Source of the DNA: Quadrisphaera granulorum
GTDB taxonomy: Bacteria > Actinomycetota > Actinomycetes > Actinomycetales > Quadrisphaeraceae
Length of the DNA stretch: 64,000 bases
Direction: 5' to 3'
NCBI RefSeq assembly: GCF_003149145.1
Contig: NZ_QGDQ01000001.1
Location: 453,896-517,895 of the forward strand
Below, in pieces: positions 9,490 through 19,680 of this stretch (the first letter of the stretch is position 1; the number at the start of each line of letters is the position of its first letter). A program made the position numbers and the translations under genes. A model generated the notes under the pieces. It saw only the letters and a list, made by a program, of their open reading frames with translations. It was not told the DNA's origin and searched no databases.

Positions 9490-10569
9490 TCAGCGTCCCG
9501 ACAGGCCCGGCAGCGCGACCAGTCCCGCCACCCCGGCTTCGGCGCGCCAGCGTTGCCAGCGTCGCGCGGCGGCGAGCACCTGCCCGGCCGCAGCGGCGCG
9601 GCGCTGGCGAGCAGCGGCATCCACGACGTCCGCCCACGCCCCCGCCGACGCGCCCTCCAGTTGCTGGGCCAGCGCCAGCGCGCTCGCCGCGTCGGTGACG
9701 GGGGAGGGCAGTGTCCACGCGGGCTGCGGCGCCGGTGGCTGGGCGCCGAGGGCGAGCAGGTCGTCGCGGAGCTGCTCCACGAGCTGCTCGTGCTCGGCGA
9801 GCCGCCCGACGGCGATGCCGCGCTGCGCCCCGGACAGCCGCGCGGCCACCACGCCGTAGCCGTACTGCGCGGCTTCCTCCACCGCCAGCGCCGCAGCGAG
9901 GGCTCCCTGCTCGCGGGACTGCGCGGCCGTGGTCGACGAGCCGGAGGGCTCTACCGCGGCGGAGGAGGATTCGGAGGACGACGACGGCGTGCCGCTGCCC
10001 GACGGCTCCGGCTGCGCCGCCGCGTCACCGAGCAGCCAGCTGCGCGCCACCTCGAGGCCCGCCGCCAGGCACGCCAGGAGGCGGGCGCTGCCACCGGAGA
10101 CCTCCGCGAGGTCGGCGGTGGCCGTCTGCGCCGCCTGCTGGAGCAGGCTCGCGACGTCCGCCGGCGTGGCCGGCGTCGGTGTGGCCGGCGTCGGTGTGTC
10201 CGTTGCCGTTGCCGTTGCCGAGGGGGTGGGGGAGGGCGTGGTGGGCGGCGGGGTCTCACCCAGCGCCGCCAGCTGCTCGCCGAGGGCTGCGCTCAGCGGT
10301 CCACTGTGCGCCGCATCCAGCCCCCCGACCCGCACGAGCGCTGCGGTGACCGCGCTCACCGCAGCGCGACGGGCCAGCTCGTCAGGGCCAGGGGGTGGTG
10401 TGGTGGGAGGCGGGTCGCCGCCCGGCGGCTGCACCCTCAACCGGCCCCAGGGCGTCGAGCAGCCGGCCAGGCCCGCAGCGGCGGACGCGGTGAGGACGGC
10501 CAGCACGGCGCGCCGCGAGGGGGAGGTCGGCACGCTCCGTGATCCTGCCACCGCGCTCACTCGGCTCAT
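9490..10569 (-). CDS. Tat-exported lipoprotein with DUF4439 ferritin-like domain
   Basis: The 359-residue protein has a twin-arginine signal (SRRAVL, Arg19-Arg20), a hydrophobic stretch and a lipobox LAGC with Cys37, so it is a predicted Tat-dependent lipoprotein. It contains two Pro/Thr/Ser-rich linkers (about 104–135 and 188–212). The Ala-rich helical C-terminal region (about 213–345) is consistent with DUF4439, a four-helix ferritin-like domain. A DUF4439 gene next to and divergent from rimP is common in actinobacteria, supporting the assignment. The function is unknown; metal binding is suggested only by fold. Confidence 0.78.
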   Translation of the reverse strand: MSRVSAVAGSRSVPTSPSRRAVLAVLTASAAAGLAGCSTPWGRLRVQPPGGDPPPTTPPPGPDELARRAAVSAVTAALVRVGGLDAAHSGPLSAALGEQLAALGETPPPTTPSPTPSATATATDTPTPATPTPATPADVASLLQQAAQTATADLAEVSGGSARLLACLAAGLEVARSWLLGDAAAQPEPSGSGTPSSSSESSSAAVEPSGSSTTAAQSREQGALAAALAVEEAAQYGYGVVAARLSGAQRGIAVGRLAEHEQLVEQLRDDLLALGAQPPAPQPAWTLPSPVTDAASALALAQQLEGASAGAWADVVDAAARQRRAAAAGQVLAAARRWQRWRAEAGVAGLVALPGLSGR

Positions 10570-10601
10570 CCGACCGGCAGTCCGACCGGCAGTCCGAGCG
10601 G
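10570..10601. repeat. 12-bp tandem repeat in the DUF4439–rimP divergent region
   Basis: Two identical 12-bp units (CCGACCGGCAGT, 10570–10581 and 10582–10593) and a partial third. They lie immediately upstream of the DUF4439 start in the 145-bp divergent intergenic region. They could affect promoter spacing; no promoter hexamers were assigned with confidence. Confidence 0.8.
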
Positions 10602-10714
10602 TTCTGGCACCCTCGCGCGGCGACTAGGGTTCTCGGGTCGCCGCTGCGCCCCCGCCCGTGTGCGGTCGGGCCCGGCGACGCCTCGCTCAGCCGTCCGAGA
10701 ACCCAGGAGTCCCG

Positions 10715-11260
10715 GTGCCAGCCCCCCAGGCCGTGCACGACCGCGTGGTCGCCGCCGTCGAGCCCGCCGTCGTCAGCAGCGGCCTCGTGCTCGAGCAGGT
10801 CGAGCTCGCTCGCGCCGGTGCCCGCACGGTGGTGCGCGTCGTCGTCGACCTCCCCGACGACGCCGTCGGCGCGGTCTCCTCCGACCAGCTGGCCGCGGTC
10901 TCGCGTGCGGTGAGCGCCGCGATGGACTCGGTGGACGGCGTCCTGGGTGACCGTCCGTACGTGCTCGAGGTGGGTTCGCCGGGCGTCTCGCGGCCGCTCA
11001 CGCAGCGCCGGCACTGGCCGCGGGCGCGTACGCGCCTCGTCGCGGTGCCGGTGGCCGGCGTCGCGACGACGGGCCGGGTGCTCACCGTCGACGACGACGG
11101 CGTGGTCCTCGATGTCGACGGCGAGCAGCGCCACGTCGCCTGGGACGAGCTGGGCACGGGGCGGGTGCAGGTGGAGTTCGGGCGTGCCGCAGGGTCCCCC
11201 GACGAGCCGGACGCCGCAGACGACGAAGCCGACGACGAGCTGGACGAGGACGAGGACTGA
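10715..11260 (+). CDS. rimP: Ribosome maturation factor RimP
   Basis: RimP assists late assembly of the 30S subunit. The 181-residue protein has the conserved [21 protein letters not shown] start, the [25 protein letters not shown] core (split here only by notation) and a C-terminal SH3-like region ending in an acidic tail. The GTG at 10715 is preceded by CAGGAG at a good distance, so it is preferred over an upstream start at 10658. It is the first gene of the nusA–infB operon, one base before nusA. Confidence 0.95.
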   Translation: MPAPQAVHDRVVAAVEPAVVSSGLVLEQVELARAGARTVVRVVVDLPDDAVGAVSSDQLAAVSRAVSAAMDSVDGVLGDRPYVLEVGSPGVSRPLTQRRHWPRARTRLVAVPVAGVATTGRVLTVDDDGVVLDVDGEQRHVAWDELGTGRVQVEFGRAAGSPDEPDAADDEADDELDEDED

Positions 11261-11261
11261 C

Positions 11262-12269
11262 GTGGACATCGACATGGCGGCGCTGCGCGCCGTGGAGCGC
11301 GAGCGCGAGGTGCCCCTCGACGTGCTGGTCACGGCCATCGAGCAGGCGCTGCTCGTGGCCTACCACCGCACCGAGGGTTCCCAGCCCCGCGCGCGGGTTG
11401 AGCTCGACCGCAAGACCGGTCACGTCGTCGTGCTCGCCGCGGAGCTCGGCGAGGACGGCACGGTGCTCCGCGAGTGGGACGACACCCCCAAGGGCTTCGG
11501 CCGGGTCGCCGCGGGCACCGCACGCCAGGTGATCATCCAGCGGCTGCGCGCCGCGGAGGACGAGCAGGTGCTCGGGGCCTTCGCCGGTCGTGAAGGCGAC
11601 ATCATCAGCGGCGTGGTCCAGCAGGGTCACGACCCACGGCTCGTCCACCTGGAGGTCGGCGGCATCGAGGCCGTCATGCCCCCCAGCGAGCAGGTGCCGG
11701 GGGAGTCCTACCCGCACGGCCAGCGGCTGCGCGCGTTCGTCGTCTCGGTGCGCCGGACCCCCAAGGGGCCGTCGATCACGGTCTCTCGCACCCACCCCGA
11801 CCTGGTCCGTGCGCTGTTCGCGCTCGAGGTGCCCGAGGTGGCCGACGGCACCGTCGAGATCATGGCGCTGGCCCGCGAGGCCGGGCACCGTTCCAAGGTG
11901 GCCGTGCGAGCCACCCGCCAGGGCGTGAACCCCAAGGGGGCCTGCATCGGCCCCATGGGTGCCCGCGTGCGCGCCGTCATGGCCGAGCTGCACGGCGAGA
12001 AGATCGATATCGTCGACTGGGACGACGACCCGGCGCGCTTCGTCGGCAACGCCCTCTCCCCGGCGCGCGTGGTGTCGGTTGAGGTGGTCGACGCCGCCGC
12101 GCGAGCCGCCCGCGTCGTCGTCCCCGACTTCCAGCTCTCCCTCGCCATTGGCAAGGAGGGGCAGAACGCTCGCCTGGCCGCGCGCCTGACCGGCTGGCGC
12201 ATCGATATCCGCTCTGACGCCGAAGAGCCCTCCGGACGGCCGGAAGCCGTCGGACGCCGGGAGCGTTAG
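11262..12269 (+). CDS. nusA: Transcription termination/antitermination factor NusA
   Basis: NusA binds RNA polymerase and nascent RNA and controls pausing, termination and antitermination. The 335-residue protein has the RNAP-binding N-terminal domain (1–105), an S1 domain (about 108–175, [11 protein letters not shown]) and two KH domains. KH1 shows IGPMGARV and KH2 shows [19 protein letters not shown]. The short actinobacterial form lacks the C-terminal acidic repeats of E. coli NusA. The GTG at 11262 lies one base after the rimP stop; an in-frame ATG at 11274 is an alternative. Confidence 0.96.
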   Translation: MDIDMAALRAVEREREVPLDVLVTAIEQALLVAYHRTEGSQPRARVELDRKTGHVVVLAAELGEDGTVLREWDDTPKGFGRVAAGTARQVIIQRLRAAEDEQVLGAFAGREGDIISGVVQQGHDPRLVHLEVGGIEAVMPPSEQVPGESYPHGQRLRAFVVSVRRTPKGPSITVSRTHPDLVRALFALEVPEVADGTVEIMALAREAGHRSKVAVRATRQGVNPKGACIGPMGARVRAVMAELHGEKIDIVDWDDDPARFVGNALSPARVVSVEVVDAAARAARVVVPDFQLSLAIGKEGQNARLAARLTGWRIDIRSDAEEPSGRPEAVGRRER

Positions 12270-12273
12270 ACTG

Positions 12274-12627
12274 GTGACTGCCGGGCGCTTCGCCGGGCAG
12301 TCCCCGACCCCGTCAGCAGCTCCTGCCGAGCCGCAGCGGACGTGTGTGGGCTGCCGTCAGCGCGGTGACCGGTCGCGGTTGCTGCGCGTCGTCGCGGACC
12401 GGAGCGAGGCCCGTCGGGTCCTCGTTCCCGATCCCGGCGCCCGGCTGCCAGGGCGGGGAGCTTGGTTGCACCCTGCGCTGGCGTGCCTGGAGCTCGCAGA
12501 GCGCCGGCGTGCGTTCCCCCGGGCCCTGCGGCTGGAGGGTCCGCTCGACGCGGGCGCGGTGCGAGAGCACCTGCAGCAGCACGTGGGGTCGAACGAGCAG
12601 TCGATGCACGCGTCGATCCAGCAGTGA
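12274..12627 (+). CDS. ylxR: YlxR (DUF448) nucleic-acid-binding protein
   Basis: A basic protein of 117 residues with the family hallmark TCVGCRQRGDRSRLLRVV (23–40) and GRGAWLH near 60. YlxR-family proteins sit between nusA and infB in many Gram-positive bacteria and bind RNA or DNA. A role in modulating transcription or RNase P has been reported in other species. The GTG start lies four bases after the nusA stop. The C-terminal tail after about residue 95 is not conserved in the family. Confidence 0.92.
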   Translation: MTAGRFAGQSPTPSAAPAEPQRTCVGCRQRGDRSRLLRVVADRSEARRVLVPDPGARLPGRGAWLHPALACLELAERRRAFPRALRLEGPLDAGAVREHLQQHVGSNEQSMHASIQQ

Positions 12628-12768
12628 ATCCAGATAACTGTCCAGCCATCTACGAGAACCGAGAGCGGGTCATCACCTGATGGGCACCCGATGAGCCTCC
12701 AGCGATGAGCACCCCCCAGTACTGACCACGGTCCGAGCCTGTCCGGCCCGGACCGGACGAGGAGAACA

Positions 12769-15700
12769 GTGGCAAAGGTCCGGGTATATGAACTCGCCAA
12801 GGAGTTCGGAGTAGAGAGCAAGACGCTCATGTCCAAGTTGCAGGACATGGGCGAGTTCGTGAAGTCCCCCAGCTCGACCGTCGAGCCTCCCGTTGTGCGC
12901 AAGCTGAAGTCGGAGTACGCCGCGAACAGCGGCGCCCAGGCTTCTGCCCGCCGCGCGCCGGCCCCGGCAGCGCCCAGCGCCCCCGCGCCGACACCGTCGG
13001 CGCCCGCGGTCCCTTCGGCCCCCGGTGCGGTGCGCCCTGGCCCGCGCATGACGCCCGCCGCTCCGGCGCCGAGCCCCTCCGCCGGCACCGCGGCCCCGTC
13101 CGCTCCCGTAGCCCCCGCGCCCGTGCGTCCGGCTGCTGCCGCGCCGTCGGCGCCCAGTGCGCCCGCCGCGCCGTCCCCGGCTGCTCCCGCGGCCCCGGCC
13201 GCCCCGCAGCCGACGCCGGCCCGGCCCGCCGCCGGACCGTCTCCGGCCGCCCCGTCTCCGGCTCGTCCGGCTTCTGCTGCTCAGGCTGCGCCTGCCGCAC
13301 CGGGACGTCCGCTTTCGGGCGGCGCCGCGCCGCGCCCGGGTGGGCCGGGCGCTCCTGGCGCTCCGACTCCCGGTGGCCGTCCGGCTCCCGGCTCCGCGCC
13401 GCGCCCCGGTGGCCCCGGCGCCCCCGGAGCTCCCGCCGGTGCCCGTCCGGGCGCCCCGGCGCGTCCCGGCAACAACCCCTTCGCGCCCAGCCAGGGCATG
13501 CGCGGTGGCGCTCCGCGCCCCGGCGCTCCCCGTCCGGGCAACAACCCCTTCGCGCCAAGCCAGGGCATGCGTACGGGCGCTCCGCGTCCGCAGGGCCCCG
13601 GTGCTCCGGGGGCGCCCGGCGCTGCTCCCGCGGCCGGTGCCGGTGATCGTCCGGGCGGTCCGCGTCCGGGTGGGCCCCGCCCCGGTGGTCCGCGTCCCAA
13701 CCCCGGCATGATGCCGGGCCGTTCCTCGGTCGGCCGTCCGGGCGCTCCCGCTCGCGGTGGCGCTCCGGGTCGTCCCGGCGGCCCCGGCCGTCCGGGTGGT
13801 CCGGGTGGTCCGGGTGGCGGCGGTGGCGCTCCGGGTCGTCCCGGCGGCGGCCCCGCTGGTGGTGGCTTCGGCAAGGGCGGTCGCGGTCGCGGCGGCACGC
13901 AGGGTGCGTTCGGCCGCTCCGGTGGTCGTCCGGTCCGCGGTCGCAAGTCGAAGCGCGCGAAGCGCCAGGAGTTCGAGGCCATGCAGGCCCCGAGCGTCGG
14001 CGGTGTGCAGGTTCGCCGTGGTGACGGCACCACCGTCATCCGGCTTCGCCGCGGCGCCTCGCTGACCGACTTCGCCGAGCGCATCGACGCCAACCCCGCG
14101 TCGCTGGTGACGGTGCTGTTCCACCTCGGTGAGATGGCCACCGCCACGCAGTCCCTCGACGAGGACACCTTCCGCACCCTCGGTGCCGAGCTCGGCTACG
14201 ACGTGCAGATCGTGTCCCCGGAGGACGAGGAGCGCGAGCTCCTGGCCGGCTTCGACATCGACCTCGACGCCGAGCTCGAGGCCGAGGACGACGACGACCT
14301 GGCGCCCCGCCCGCCGGTGGTCACCGTCATGGGCCACGTCGACCACGGAAAGACGAAGCTGCTCGACGCGATCCGCTCCACCGACGTGGTGGCGGACGAG
14401 GCCGGCGGCATCACCCAGGCGATCGGTGCGTACCAGGTGCGCACCGTGCACGAGGGTGAGGACCGCGCCATCACGTTCATCGACACCCCGGGTCACGAGG
14501 CGTTCACCGCCATGCGTGCCCGCGGTGCCCAGGTGACGGACATCGCGATCCTCGTGGTCGCGGCGGACGACGGCGTGATGCCCCAGACGATCGAGGCCCT
14601 CAATCACGCGCAGGCCGCAGGCGTGCCGATCGTGGTGGCGGTCAACAAGATCGACAAGGAGGGCGCGAACCCCGACAAGGTCATGCAGCAGCTGACCGAG
14701 TACAACCTGGTGGCCGAGCAGTACGGCGGCGACACCATGTTCGTGCAGATCAGCGCGCTCAAGCGGCAGGGCATCGACGACCTCCTCGAGGCCGTGCTGC
14801 TCACCGCCGACGCAGCGCTCGACTTGCGGGCCAACCCCGACAAGGACGCCCGCGGCGTGGCCATCGAGGCCCACCTCGACAAGGGCCGTGGTCCTGTCGC
14901 CACGGTGCTCGTGCAGTCCGGCACCCTGCGCGTCGGTGACGCGATCGTGGCGGGCAACGGCTTCGGCCGCGTCCGCGCCATGCTCGACGAGCACGGCAAG
15001 CCGGTCGAGGAGGCCACGCCGTCGCGCCCGGTCCTCGTGCTCGGTCTCACGGCCGTCCCCGGCGCCGGTGACACCTTCCTGGTGGCCCCGGACGACCGCA
15101 CGGCCCGTCAGATCGCCGAGCGCCGCGAGTCGGCCGCCCGCGCGGCCAGCCTGGCCAAGCGCCGCAAGCGCATCAGCCTGGAGGACCTCAACGAGGCCCT
15201 GGCGGCCGGCAAGGTCGAGACCCTCAACCTCATCCTCAAGGGTGACGGTTCCGGTTCGGTCGAGGCCCTCGAGGATGCCCTGTTGGGCATCGAGGTCAGC
15301 GACGACGTCGAGCTGCGGATCATCCACCGCGGCGTGGGTGCCATCACCCAGAACGACGTGAACCTCGCCACGGTCGACAACGCCGTGATCATCGGGTTCA
15401 ACGTGCGTCCTGCCGAGCGCGTGGCCGAACTGGCCGAGCGCGAGGGCATCGACATGCGCTACTACTCGGTGATCTATCAGGCCATCGACGACGTCGAGCA
15501 GGCCCTGCGCGGCCTCCTCAAGCCGGAGTTCGAGGAGGTGCAGCTCGGCACCGCCGAGGTGCGCGAGGTGTTCCGCTCCTCCAAGTTCGGCAACATCGCA
15601 GGTTCGCTCGTGCGCAGCGGCACCATCCGCCGCAACTCCAAGGCGCGCGTCACCCGCGACGGCGTGGTGGTCGGCAACGACCTCACGATCGAGTCGCTGC

Positions 15701-15831
15701 GGCGGTTCAAGGACGACGCGACCGAGGTCCGTGACGGCTTCGAGTGCGGTATCGGCCTGGGCAGCTTCAACGACATCAAGGAGGGCGACGTCATCGAGAC
15801 GTACGAGATGCGGGAGAAGCCCCGCGCCTGA
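12769..15831 (+). CDS. infB: Translation initiation factor IF-2
   Basis: IF2 is the GTPase that places initiator tRNA on the 30S subunit and promotes subunit joining. It has 1020 residues, starting [19 protein letters not shown] very long Ala/Pro/Gly-rich region (about 60–390) includes two copies of a segment with [11 protein letters not shown]. The GTPase domain follows, with G1 GHVDHGKT (522–529), G3 DTPGHEAF (near 571) and G4 NKID (626–629), and then the C-terminal domains. GAGGAGAACA precedes the GTG start. The length is at the high end but normal for actinobacteria. Confidence 0.97.
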   Translation: MAKVRVYELAKEFGVESKTLMSKLQDMGEFVKSPSSTVEPPVVRKLKSEYAANSGAQASARRAPAPAAPSAPAPTPSAPAVPSAPGAVRPGPRMTPAAPAPSPSAGTAAPSAPVAPAPVRPAAAAPSAPSAPAAPSPAAPAAPAAPQPTPARPAAGPSPAAPSPARPASAAQAAPAAPGRPLSGGAAPRPGGPGAPGAPTPGGRPAPGSAPRPGGPGAPGAPAGARPGAPARPGNNPFAPSQGMRGGAPRPGAPRPGNNPFAPSQGMRTGAPRPQGPGAPGAPGAAPAAGAGDRPGGPRPGGPRPGGPRPNPGMMPGRSSVGRPGAPARGGAPGRPGGPGRPGGPGGPGGGGGAPGRPGGGPAGGGFGKGGRGRGGTQGAFGRSGGRPVRGRKSKRAKRQEFEAMQAPSVGGVQVRRGDGTTVIRLRRGASLTDFAERIDANPASLVTVLFHLGEMATATQSLDEDTFRTLGAELGYDVQIVSPEDEERELLAGFDIDLDAELEAEDDDDLAPRPPVVTVMGHVDHGKTKLLDAIRSTDVVADEAGGITQAIGAYQVRTVHEGEDRAITFIDTPGHEAFTAMRARGAQVTDIAILVVAADDGVMPQTIEALNHAQAAGVPIVVAVNKIDKEGANPDKVMQQLTEYNLVAEQYGGDTMFVQISALKRQGIDDLLEAVLLTADAALDLRANPDKDARGVAIEAHLDKGRGPVATVLVQSGTLRVGDAIVAGNGFGRVRAMLDEHGKPVEEATPSRPVLVLGLTAVPGAGDTFLVAPDDRTARQIAERRESAARAASLAKRRKRISLEDLNEALAAGKVETLNLILKGDGSGSVEALEDALLGIEVSDDVELRIIHRGVGAITQNDVNLATVDNAVIIGFNVRPAERVAELAEREGIDMRYYSVIYQAIDDVEQALRGLLKPEFEEVQLGTAEVREVFRSSKFGNIAGSLVRSGTIRRNSKARVTRDGVVVGNDLTIESLRRFKDDATEVRDGFECGIGLGSFNDIKEGDVIETYEMREKPRA

Positions 15832-15841
15832 TCCCCTCAGC

Positions 15842-15891
15842 GTGATCATGGGCAGTCGGCCACCTCAGGGTGGTCGACTGCCCATGATCAC
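15842..15891. terminator. Long palindrome after infB (TGATCATGG family), probable terminator
   Basis: The arms are 15842–15864 and 15869–15891, 23 bp each with one mismatch and a TCAG loop. It starts 11 bases after the infB stop. There is no T-tract, so factor-independent termination is uncertain. A single arm is nearly identical to 34402–34425 on the opposite strand, so this is also two inverted copies of a dispersed repeat. Confidence 0.85.
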
Positions 15892-15921
15892 CGCGGGGTC
15901 TTCCGTGCGGAGCGACACACC

Positions 15922-16212
15922 GTGTACGTAGGCGCCCTCGTCGTCGACCTGCTCCTGGGCGACGTCCACTCCCTCAAGCACAAGCGGGCCGTGGTGCGCC
16001 CGCTGCTCGCCCAGCTCAAGCGGCTCGAGGTGAGCGCGGCCGAGACCGGCCACCAGGACCTGCACCGCAGGGCCGAGCTGTCGGTCGCCGTCGTCGCCGG
16101 TGATGTCGCCCACGTGCAGCGTGTGCTGGACGCCGCCGAGCGCGTCGTCACCGACGACCCGGAGGTCCAGATCCTCTCTTCCCACACCATGATCCACAGT
16201 GACGACGACTGA
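15922..16212 (+). CDS. ylxP: YlxP-like DUF503 protein
   Basis: The 96-residue DUF503 protein starts MYVGALVVDLLLGDVHSLKHKR and includes AAETGHQDLHRRAELSVAVV, both characteristic. Homologues lie between infB and rbfA in many Gram-positive bacteria and are thought to contribute to ribosome biogenesis; the biochemical role is unclear. The start is GTG. The stop is duplicated by a 10-bp tandem repeat (16201–16220), giving a second TGA ten bases later. Confidence 0.92.
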   Translation: MYVGALVVDLLLGDVHSLKHKRAVVRPLLAQLKRLEVSAAETGHQDLHRRAELSVAVVAGDVAHVQRVLDAAERVVTDDPEVQILSSHTMIHSDDD

Positions 16213-16222
16213 CGACGACTGA
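16201..16222 (+). repeat. 10-bp duplication carrying the ylxP stop codon
   Basis: GACGACGACT occurs at 16201–16210 and 16211–16220, producing TGA at 16210–16212 (the real stop) and again at 16220–16222. It is a small instance of the stop-codon arrays found elsewhere in the window. Confidence 0.85.
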
Positions 16223-16239
16223 CCCACCTGGAGGTAGCC

Positions 16240-16749
16240 GTGGCCGACCCGGCCCGCGCCCGCAAGCTCGCCGACCGCATCAAGGTCGTCGTCGCCGAGA
16301 CCCTCGAGCGACGCATCAAGGACCCCCGCCTCGGCTTCATCACCGTCACCGACGCCCGCGTGACCGGTGACCTGCAGCACGCGACGGTCTTCTACACCGT
16401 CTACGGCGACGACGAGGCCCGCGCCGGCACGGCAGCGGCGCTGGCGAGCGCCAAGGGCGTGCTGCGCTCAGAGGTGGGCCGCCGCACCGGCGTGCGTCTC
16501 ACCCCGACGCTGGAGTTCATCGCCGACGCCCTCCCGGAGACCTCCGCCCACTTCGACGACATGCTCGTCAAGACCGCCGCTCGCGACGCCGAGGTGGCCG
16601 CACTGGCGAACGGTGCGACCTACGCGGGCGAGGCCGACCCGTACCGCAAGCCCGTCGAACACCTCGACGAGGACGACGACACGGACACCGACGACGATGG
16701 CGCTGACGCTGGCGACGACGACGCTGCCGGCACCGACGGGACCCGCTAG
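16240..16749 (+). CDS. rbfA: 30S ribosome-binding factor RbfA
   Basis: RbfA is a KH-fold protein needed for 16S rRNA 5′-end maturation and cold adaptation. The 169-residue product has the conserved core [18 protein letters not shown], then [14 protein letters not shown] and [20 protein letters not shown] long acidic tail (about 145–169, rich in Asp) extends beyond the usual 120–130-residue core, as in other actinobacteria. The GTG start is preceded by CTGGAGGTAGCC. Its TAG stop overlaps by four bases (CTAG, 16746–16749) the stop of the convergent c-di-GMP gene. Confidence 0.95.
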   Translation: MADPARARKLADRIKVVVAETLERRIKDPRLGFITVTDARVTGDLQHATVFYTVYGDDEARAGTAAALASAKGVLRSEVGRRTGVRLTPTLEFIADALPETSAHFDDMLVKTAARDAEVAALANGATYAGEADPYRKPVEHLDEDDDTDTDDDGADAGDDDAAGTDGTR

Positions 16750-18545
16750 ACCTCGGCGGGGGCGGGCACCGGCCGGGTGGTCAGGCGTCCGTCGTCGTCG
16801 TGGGGGAGCTCTTCCAGCACCCGCTCCGCCGGGAGCGGGCAGCTGAAGAAGTAGCCTTGGGCGAACCGGCATCCGAGACTGACCACCAGCTGCGCCTGCT
16901 CGGCGGTCTCCACACCTTCGGTGACCACCGGCAGGTCCAGCGCCCGGCCGACGCCGAGCGCGGTCTCGAGCAGCGCGCGCCGTCGCGGTGAGTCCACGGC
17001 TCCGTCGAGGAAGGCGCGGTCGAGCTTCAGGTAGTCCGCGGGGAGCGCGTCCAGGCGCGAGAACGTCGAGTACCCGATGCCGAAGTCGTCCACGGCGACG
17101 GTCACCCCCTGCGCGCGCAGCCGCGTCAGGGTGTCGAGGGCCCGCGCCGTGCTGCCCTCCACGACGCTCTCGGTGACCTCCAGCACGAGGGACGTCGCAT
17201 CGAGTCCCGCGTCGGCGAGCCCCTCCAGCACCGCATCTGCGTAGTCGGGCTCGACGAGTTCGTGACCGGAGGCGTTCACGCTGACGATGCGCGTGTCGTC
17301 CATGCGGGAGGCCAGGGCGGCGACGTCGCGGAAGGCCGCTCGGCGGACCAGGGCGCCCAGAGCGATGATCTGCCCTGTCTGCTCGGCCACCGGGACGAAG
17401 AGCGCGGGGGAGAGCTCACCGCGCTCGGGGTGGTTCCACCGCACGAGCGCCTCCAGTCCTCTGACTCGTCCGCTGGGGAGCTCCACGAGGGGCTGGAGCA
17501 CCACGCGCAGACCACCGCCGTCAGGGTCGGCCAGGGCCGCGGCGAGGTCTCGGGCGAGGGTTCCGGTGGACGCGCGGGCACGCGCCGTGCGGTTGCGCCC
17601 GAGCTGCTTGGCCTCGTAGAGGGCGGCGTCCGCTCGCCGCAAGCACTCGCTCGCTGGTTCCCGCGCGAGCCGCGACGCCACTCCCGCGGACAGCGGGTGC
17701 CGGACCCCGCTCCGGGCGGTCTCCACCACGGCTGCGGCCGCGGGCCCCTCGGAACGGGGCAGGGCGATGGCGAACTCGTCGCCGCCCAGGCGGCCGATCA
17801 GCGCGTGGGCGGGCAGGGAGGAGCGCAGCTCCTCGGCGATGGTGAGCAGCAGTGCGTCGCCACCGGCGTGCCCGCGGCCGTCGTTGACGGCCTTGAACGC
17901 GTCGACGTCGACCAGGGCCACGCTGAGCGCGCCGCCGGTGCGCTCCGCCTCCACCACCGCCACCTCGAGCGACCTCTCGAAGCCGCGGCGGTTGAGCAGA
18001 CCCGTGAGCGGGTCGTGGGAGGCTCGCGCGGCACGTGCCGCCAGATGTCCGGCGACGCTCGCCGTCGTCGTCAGTGCCACACACAGCGCGAGCGCACTGC
18101 TCAGGGGGACGCCGCGCTCGGTGGTGCACCAGGCGGCGGCGGCCAGGAGCAGGGCGAGCTGGGCCATGCCCGGGATCCTGCGGAAGTAGGAGAAGGTGTC
18201 GACCGCCACGAAGAAGTACGCCGTGGACACCACCAGCGCCGTGCTCGTGCTCGGAGCCACCAGCACCGCCAGGGTCGTGAGGGCGGTGCCGGCCCCCACC
18301 AGCACGTGGAAACCGCCCCGGGGCACGCGGCGACCGGTCACCGCGGTCAACAGCAGCGCTCCCGCTGCGATGGCGGCCACACCGAGGACGAACAGCCAGC
18401 CGCTGGCGCCGGGGTCGGCCAGGGCGGCGAGGACGGTCATCACGCCGCCGGCGGCGTAGAACGCTCCGGTGGTCCGCCCGAGCTCCTGCGGCGCTGCCAC
18501 CGGTGGGAGCCCTCGCAGCGCCGCGGAGAGAGGGGAGATCACCAC
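16746..18545 (-). CDS. Membrane GGDEF–EAL cyclic-di-GMP enzyme
   Basis: The 599-residue protein has about six hydrophobic segments in residues 20–175, then a GGDEF domain and an EAL domain. The diguanylate cyclase active site is intact: GGDEF at 254–258, preceded by [12 protein letters not shown]. The phosphodiesterase signature is also intact: EAL at 365–367, [25 protein letters not shown] and QGYFFS. Both synthesis and hydrolysis of c-di-GMP are therefore plausible. The GTG at 18545 follows GGGAGG; an upstream ATG (18578) is less likely. It is convergent with rbfA and divergent from truB. Confidence 0.93.
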   Translation of the reverse strand: MVISPLSAALRGLPPVAAPQELGRTTGAFYAAGGVMTVLAALADPGASGWLFVLGVAAIAAGALLLTAVTGRRVPRGGFHVLVGAGTALTTLAVLVAPSTSTALVVSTAYFFVAVDTFSYFRRIPGMAQLALLLAAAAWCTTERGVPLSSALALCVALTTTASVAGHLAARAARASHDPLTGLLNRRGFERSLEVAVVEAERTGGALSVALVDVDAFKAVNDGRGHAGGDALLLTIAEELRSSLPAHALIGRLGGDEFAIALPRSEGPAAAAVVETARSGVRHPLSAGVASRLAREPASECLRRADAALYEAKQLGRNRTARARASTGTLARDLAAALADPDGGGLRVVLQPLVELPSGRVRGLEALVRWNHPERGELSPALFVPVAEQTGQIIALGALVRRAAFRDVAALASRMDDTRIVSVNASGHELVEPDYADAVLEGLADAGLDATSLVLEVTESVVEGSTARALDTLTRLRAQGVTVAVDDFGIGYSTFSRLDALPADYLKLDRAFLDGAVDSPRRRALLETALGVGRALDLPVVTEGVETAEQAQLVVSLGCRFAQGYFFSCPLPAERVLEELPHDDDGRLTTRPVPAPAEV

Positions 18546-18596
18546 GACATGATCGGCCCTCCCGGGAACGGCGTGCATCGGTCGTCGGCAACCAGC

Positions 18597-18687
18597 GTCC
18601 GTACCCACCGTCCGTACCCACCGTCTGCACCGACCGTCTGCACCGACCGTCTGCACCGACCGTCTGCACCGACCGTCTGCACGGACC
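18597..18687. repeat. 13-bp tandem repeat, seven units, between the c-di-GMP gene and truB
   Basis: Seven consecutive 13-bp units. The first two are GTCCGTACCCACC (18597–18609, 18610–18622); the next four are GTCTGCACCGACC; the last (18675–18687) differs by one base. The 91-bp array occupies most of the divergent promoter region and ends seven bases before the earliest truB start. Copy-number change would alter spacing of both promoters. Confidence 0.95.
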
Positions 18688-18693
18688 CACGAG

Positions 18694-19680
18694 GTGGCCT
18701 GCCAGGGTGTCCGGGTGCAGCCGAGCCGGAAAGGCCCCGCCCCGAGCGGCCTGGTGGTCGTCGACAAGCCCGCGGGGATGACCAGCCACGACGTCGTGTC
18801 GAGGGTGCGCCGCGCCGCCGGCACCCGGCGGGTCGGGCACGCGGGCACGCTCGACCCCGGTGCCACCGGCGTCCTGCTCGTGGGGGTCGAACGAGCGACC
18901 CGCCTGCTCACGCACCTTGTCGGCGCCGAGAAGGAGTACCTCGCGACGATCCGCTTCGGAGTGACCACGCACACCGACGACGCCGACGGCGACGTGCTGG
19001 CCCGTGCCGACGCCTCCCACCTCGGCCGGGATGACGTCGAGCGTGCCGTCGCGGCGCTGACGGGCGCGTTCGACCAGGTGCCGAGCACCGTCAGCGCCAA
19101 GAAGGTCGACGGGCAGCGCGCCCACGCCCTGGTTCGAGCCGGGCAGGAGGTGGTGCTCGCCGCGCGCCCCGTGGTGGTCAGCGCCTTCGATGTGCTGGAC
19201 GTTCGCCCCACCCGGGACGAGCGAGCGCCGGGTGTCGCGGCGCTCGACGCCGACGTGCGCGTCGTCGTGAGCTCCGGCACCTATGTGAGGGCCCTGGCTC
19301 GCGACGCTGGCGCGGCGCTGGGCGTCGGCGGGTCGCTCACGGCGCTCCGGCGCACCCGCGTCGGGGCCTTCACGGTGGACGACGCCGTCGCCCTCGACCG
19401 CCTGGTGGACGACGGCGCCGCGCCCCACCTGCTCGGCCTCGCCGACGCCGCCCGCCGCGTCTTCGCGGTGGCGCACGTCGACGAGGCGCTGGCGCGGCGC
19501 CTTGCCATGGGCCAGCGCCTCGCGCCCGGTCACGTCGAGCTGCCGGCCGGGTCAGCCGACCCGGGGGCCGCGCCGGTGGCGGTGCTCGGGCCCGGAGACC
19601 ACCTCGTGGCGCTGGTGGAGCACCGTGACGGCGCGATCCGCCCCGTGCTCGTGCTCACGGACCCGGCCGACCTCGGCTGA
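18694..19680 (+). CDS. truB: tRNA pseudouridine-55 synthase
   Basis: TruB makes the universally conserved pseudouridine at position 55 of tRNA. The product is up to 328 residues, with the family start SGLVVVDKPAGMTSHDVV, the catalytic Asp54 in HAGTLDPGATG and the YLATIRFGVTT strand. A PUA-like C-terminal region follows from about 240. The exact start is unsettled: GTG at 18694 or in-frame GTG at 18715. In most actinobacteria truB is followed by ribF; here about 5.2 kb of other genes lie between them. Confidence 0.94.
   Translation: MACQGVRVQPSRKGPAPSGLVVVDKPAGMTSHDVVSRVRRAAGTRRVGHAGTLDPGATGVLLVGVERATRLLTHLVGAEKEYLATIRFGVTTHTDDADGDVLARADASHLGRDDVERAVAALTGAFDQVPSTVSAKKVDGQRAHALVRAGQEVVLAARPVVVSAFDVLDVRPTRDERAPGVAALDADVRVVVSSGTYVRALARDAGAALGVGGSLTALRRTRVGAFTVDDAVALDRLVDDGAAPHLLGLADAARRVFAVAHVDEALARRLAMGQRLAPGHVELPAGSADPGAAPVAVLGPGDHLVALVEHRDGAIRPVLVLTDPADLG

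Noticed and set aside
6692..9718. Open frame of about 1000 codons opposite proS and the TSUP gene
   Set aside because: Antisense shadow: low-complexity Gly/Arg/Asp translation with no recognisable domain, spanning two real genes.
12673..15849. Open frame of over 1000 codons opposite infB
   Set aside because: It mirrors the GC-rich infB codons, has Arg/Gly/His-biased composition without any family motif, and infB is unmistakable.
15842..15891. Intrinsic terminator with certainty
   Set aside because: Strong stem but no T-tract; it also belongs to a dispersed repeat family, so termination is only probable.
18541..18560. Alternative ATG start (18578) for the c-di-GMP gene
   Set aside because: GGGAGG is positioned for the GTG at 18545 and the extra residues add no conserved sequence.
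17262..19034. Long plus-strand open frame opposite the GGDEF–EAL gene
   Set aside because: The opposite strand has intact GGDEF and EAL motifs; this frame reads through the 13-bp repeat array into truB out of frame.
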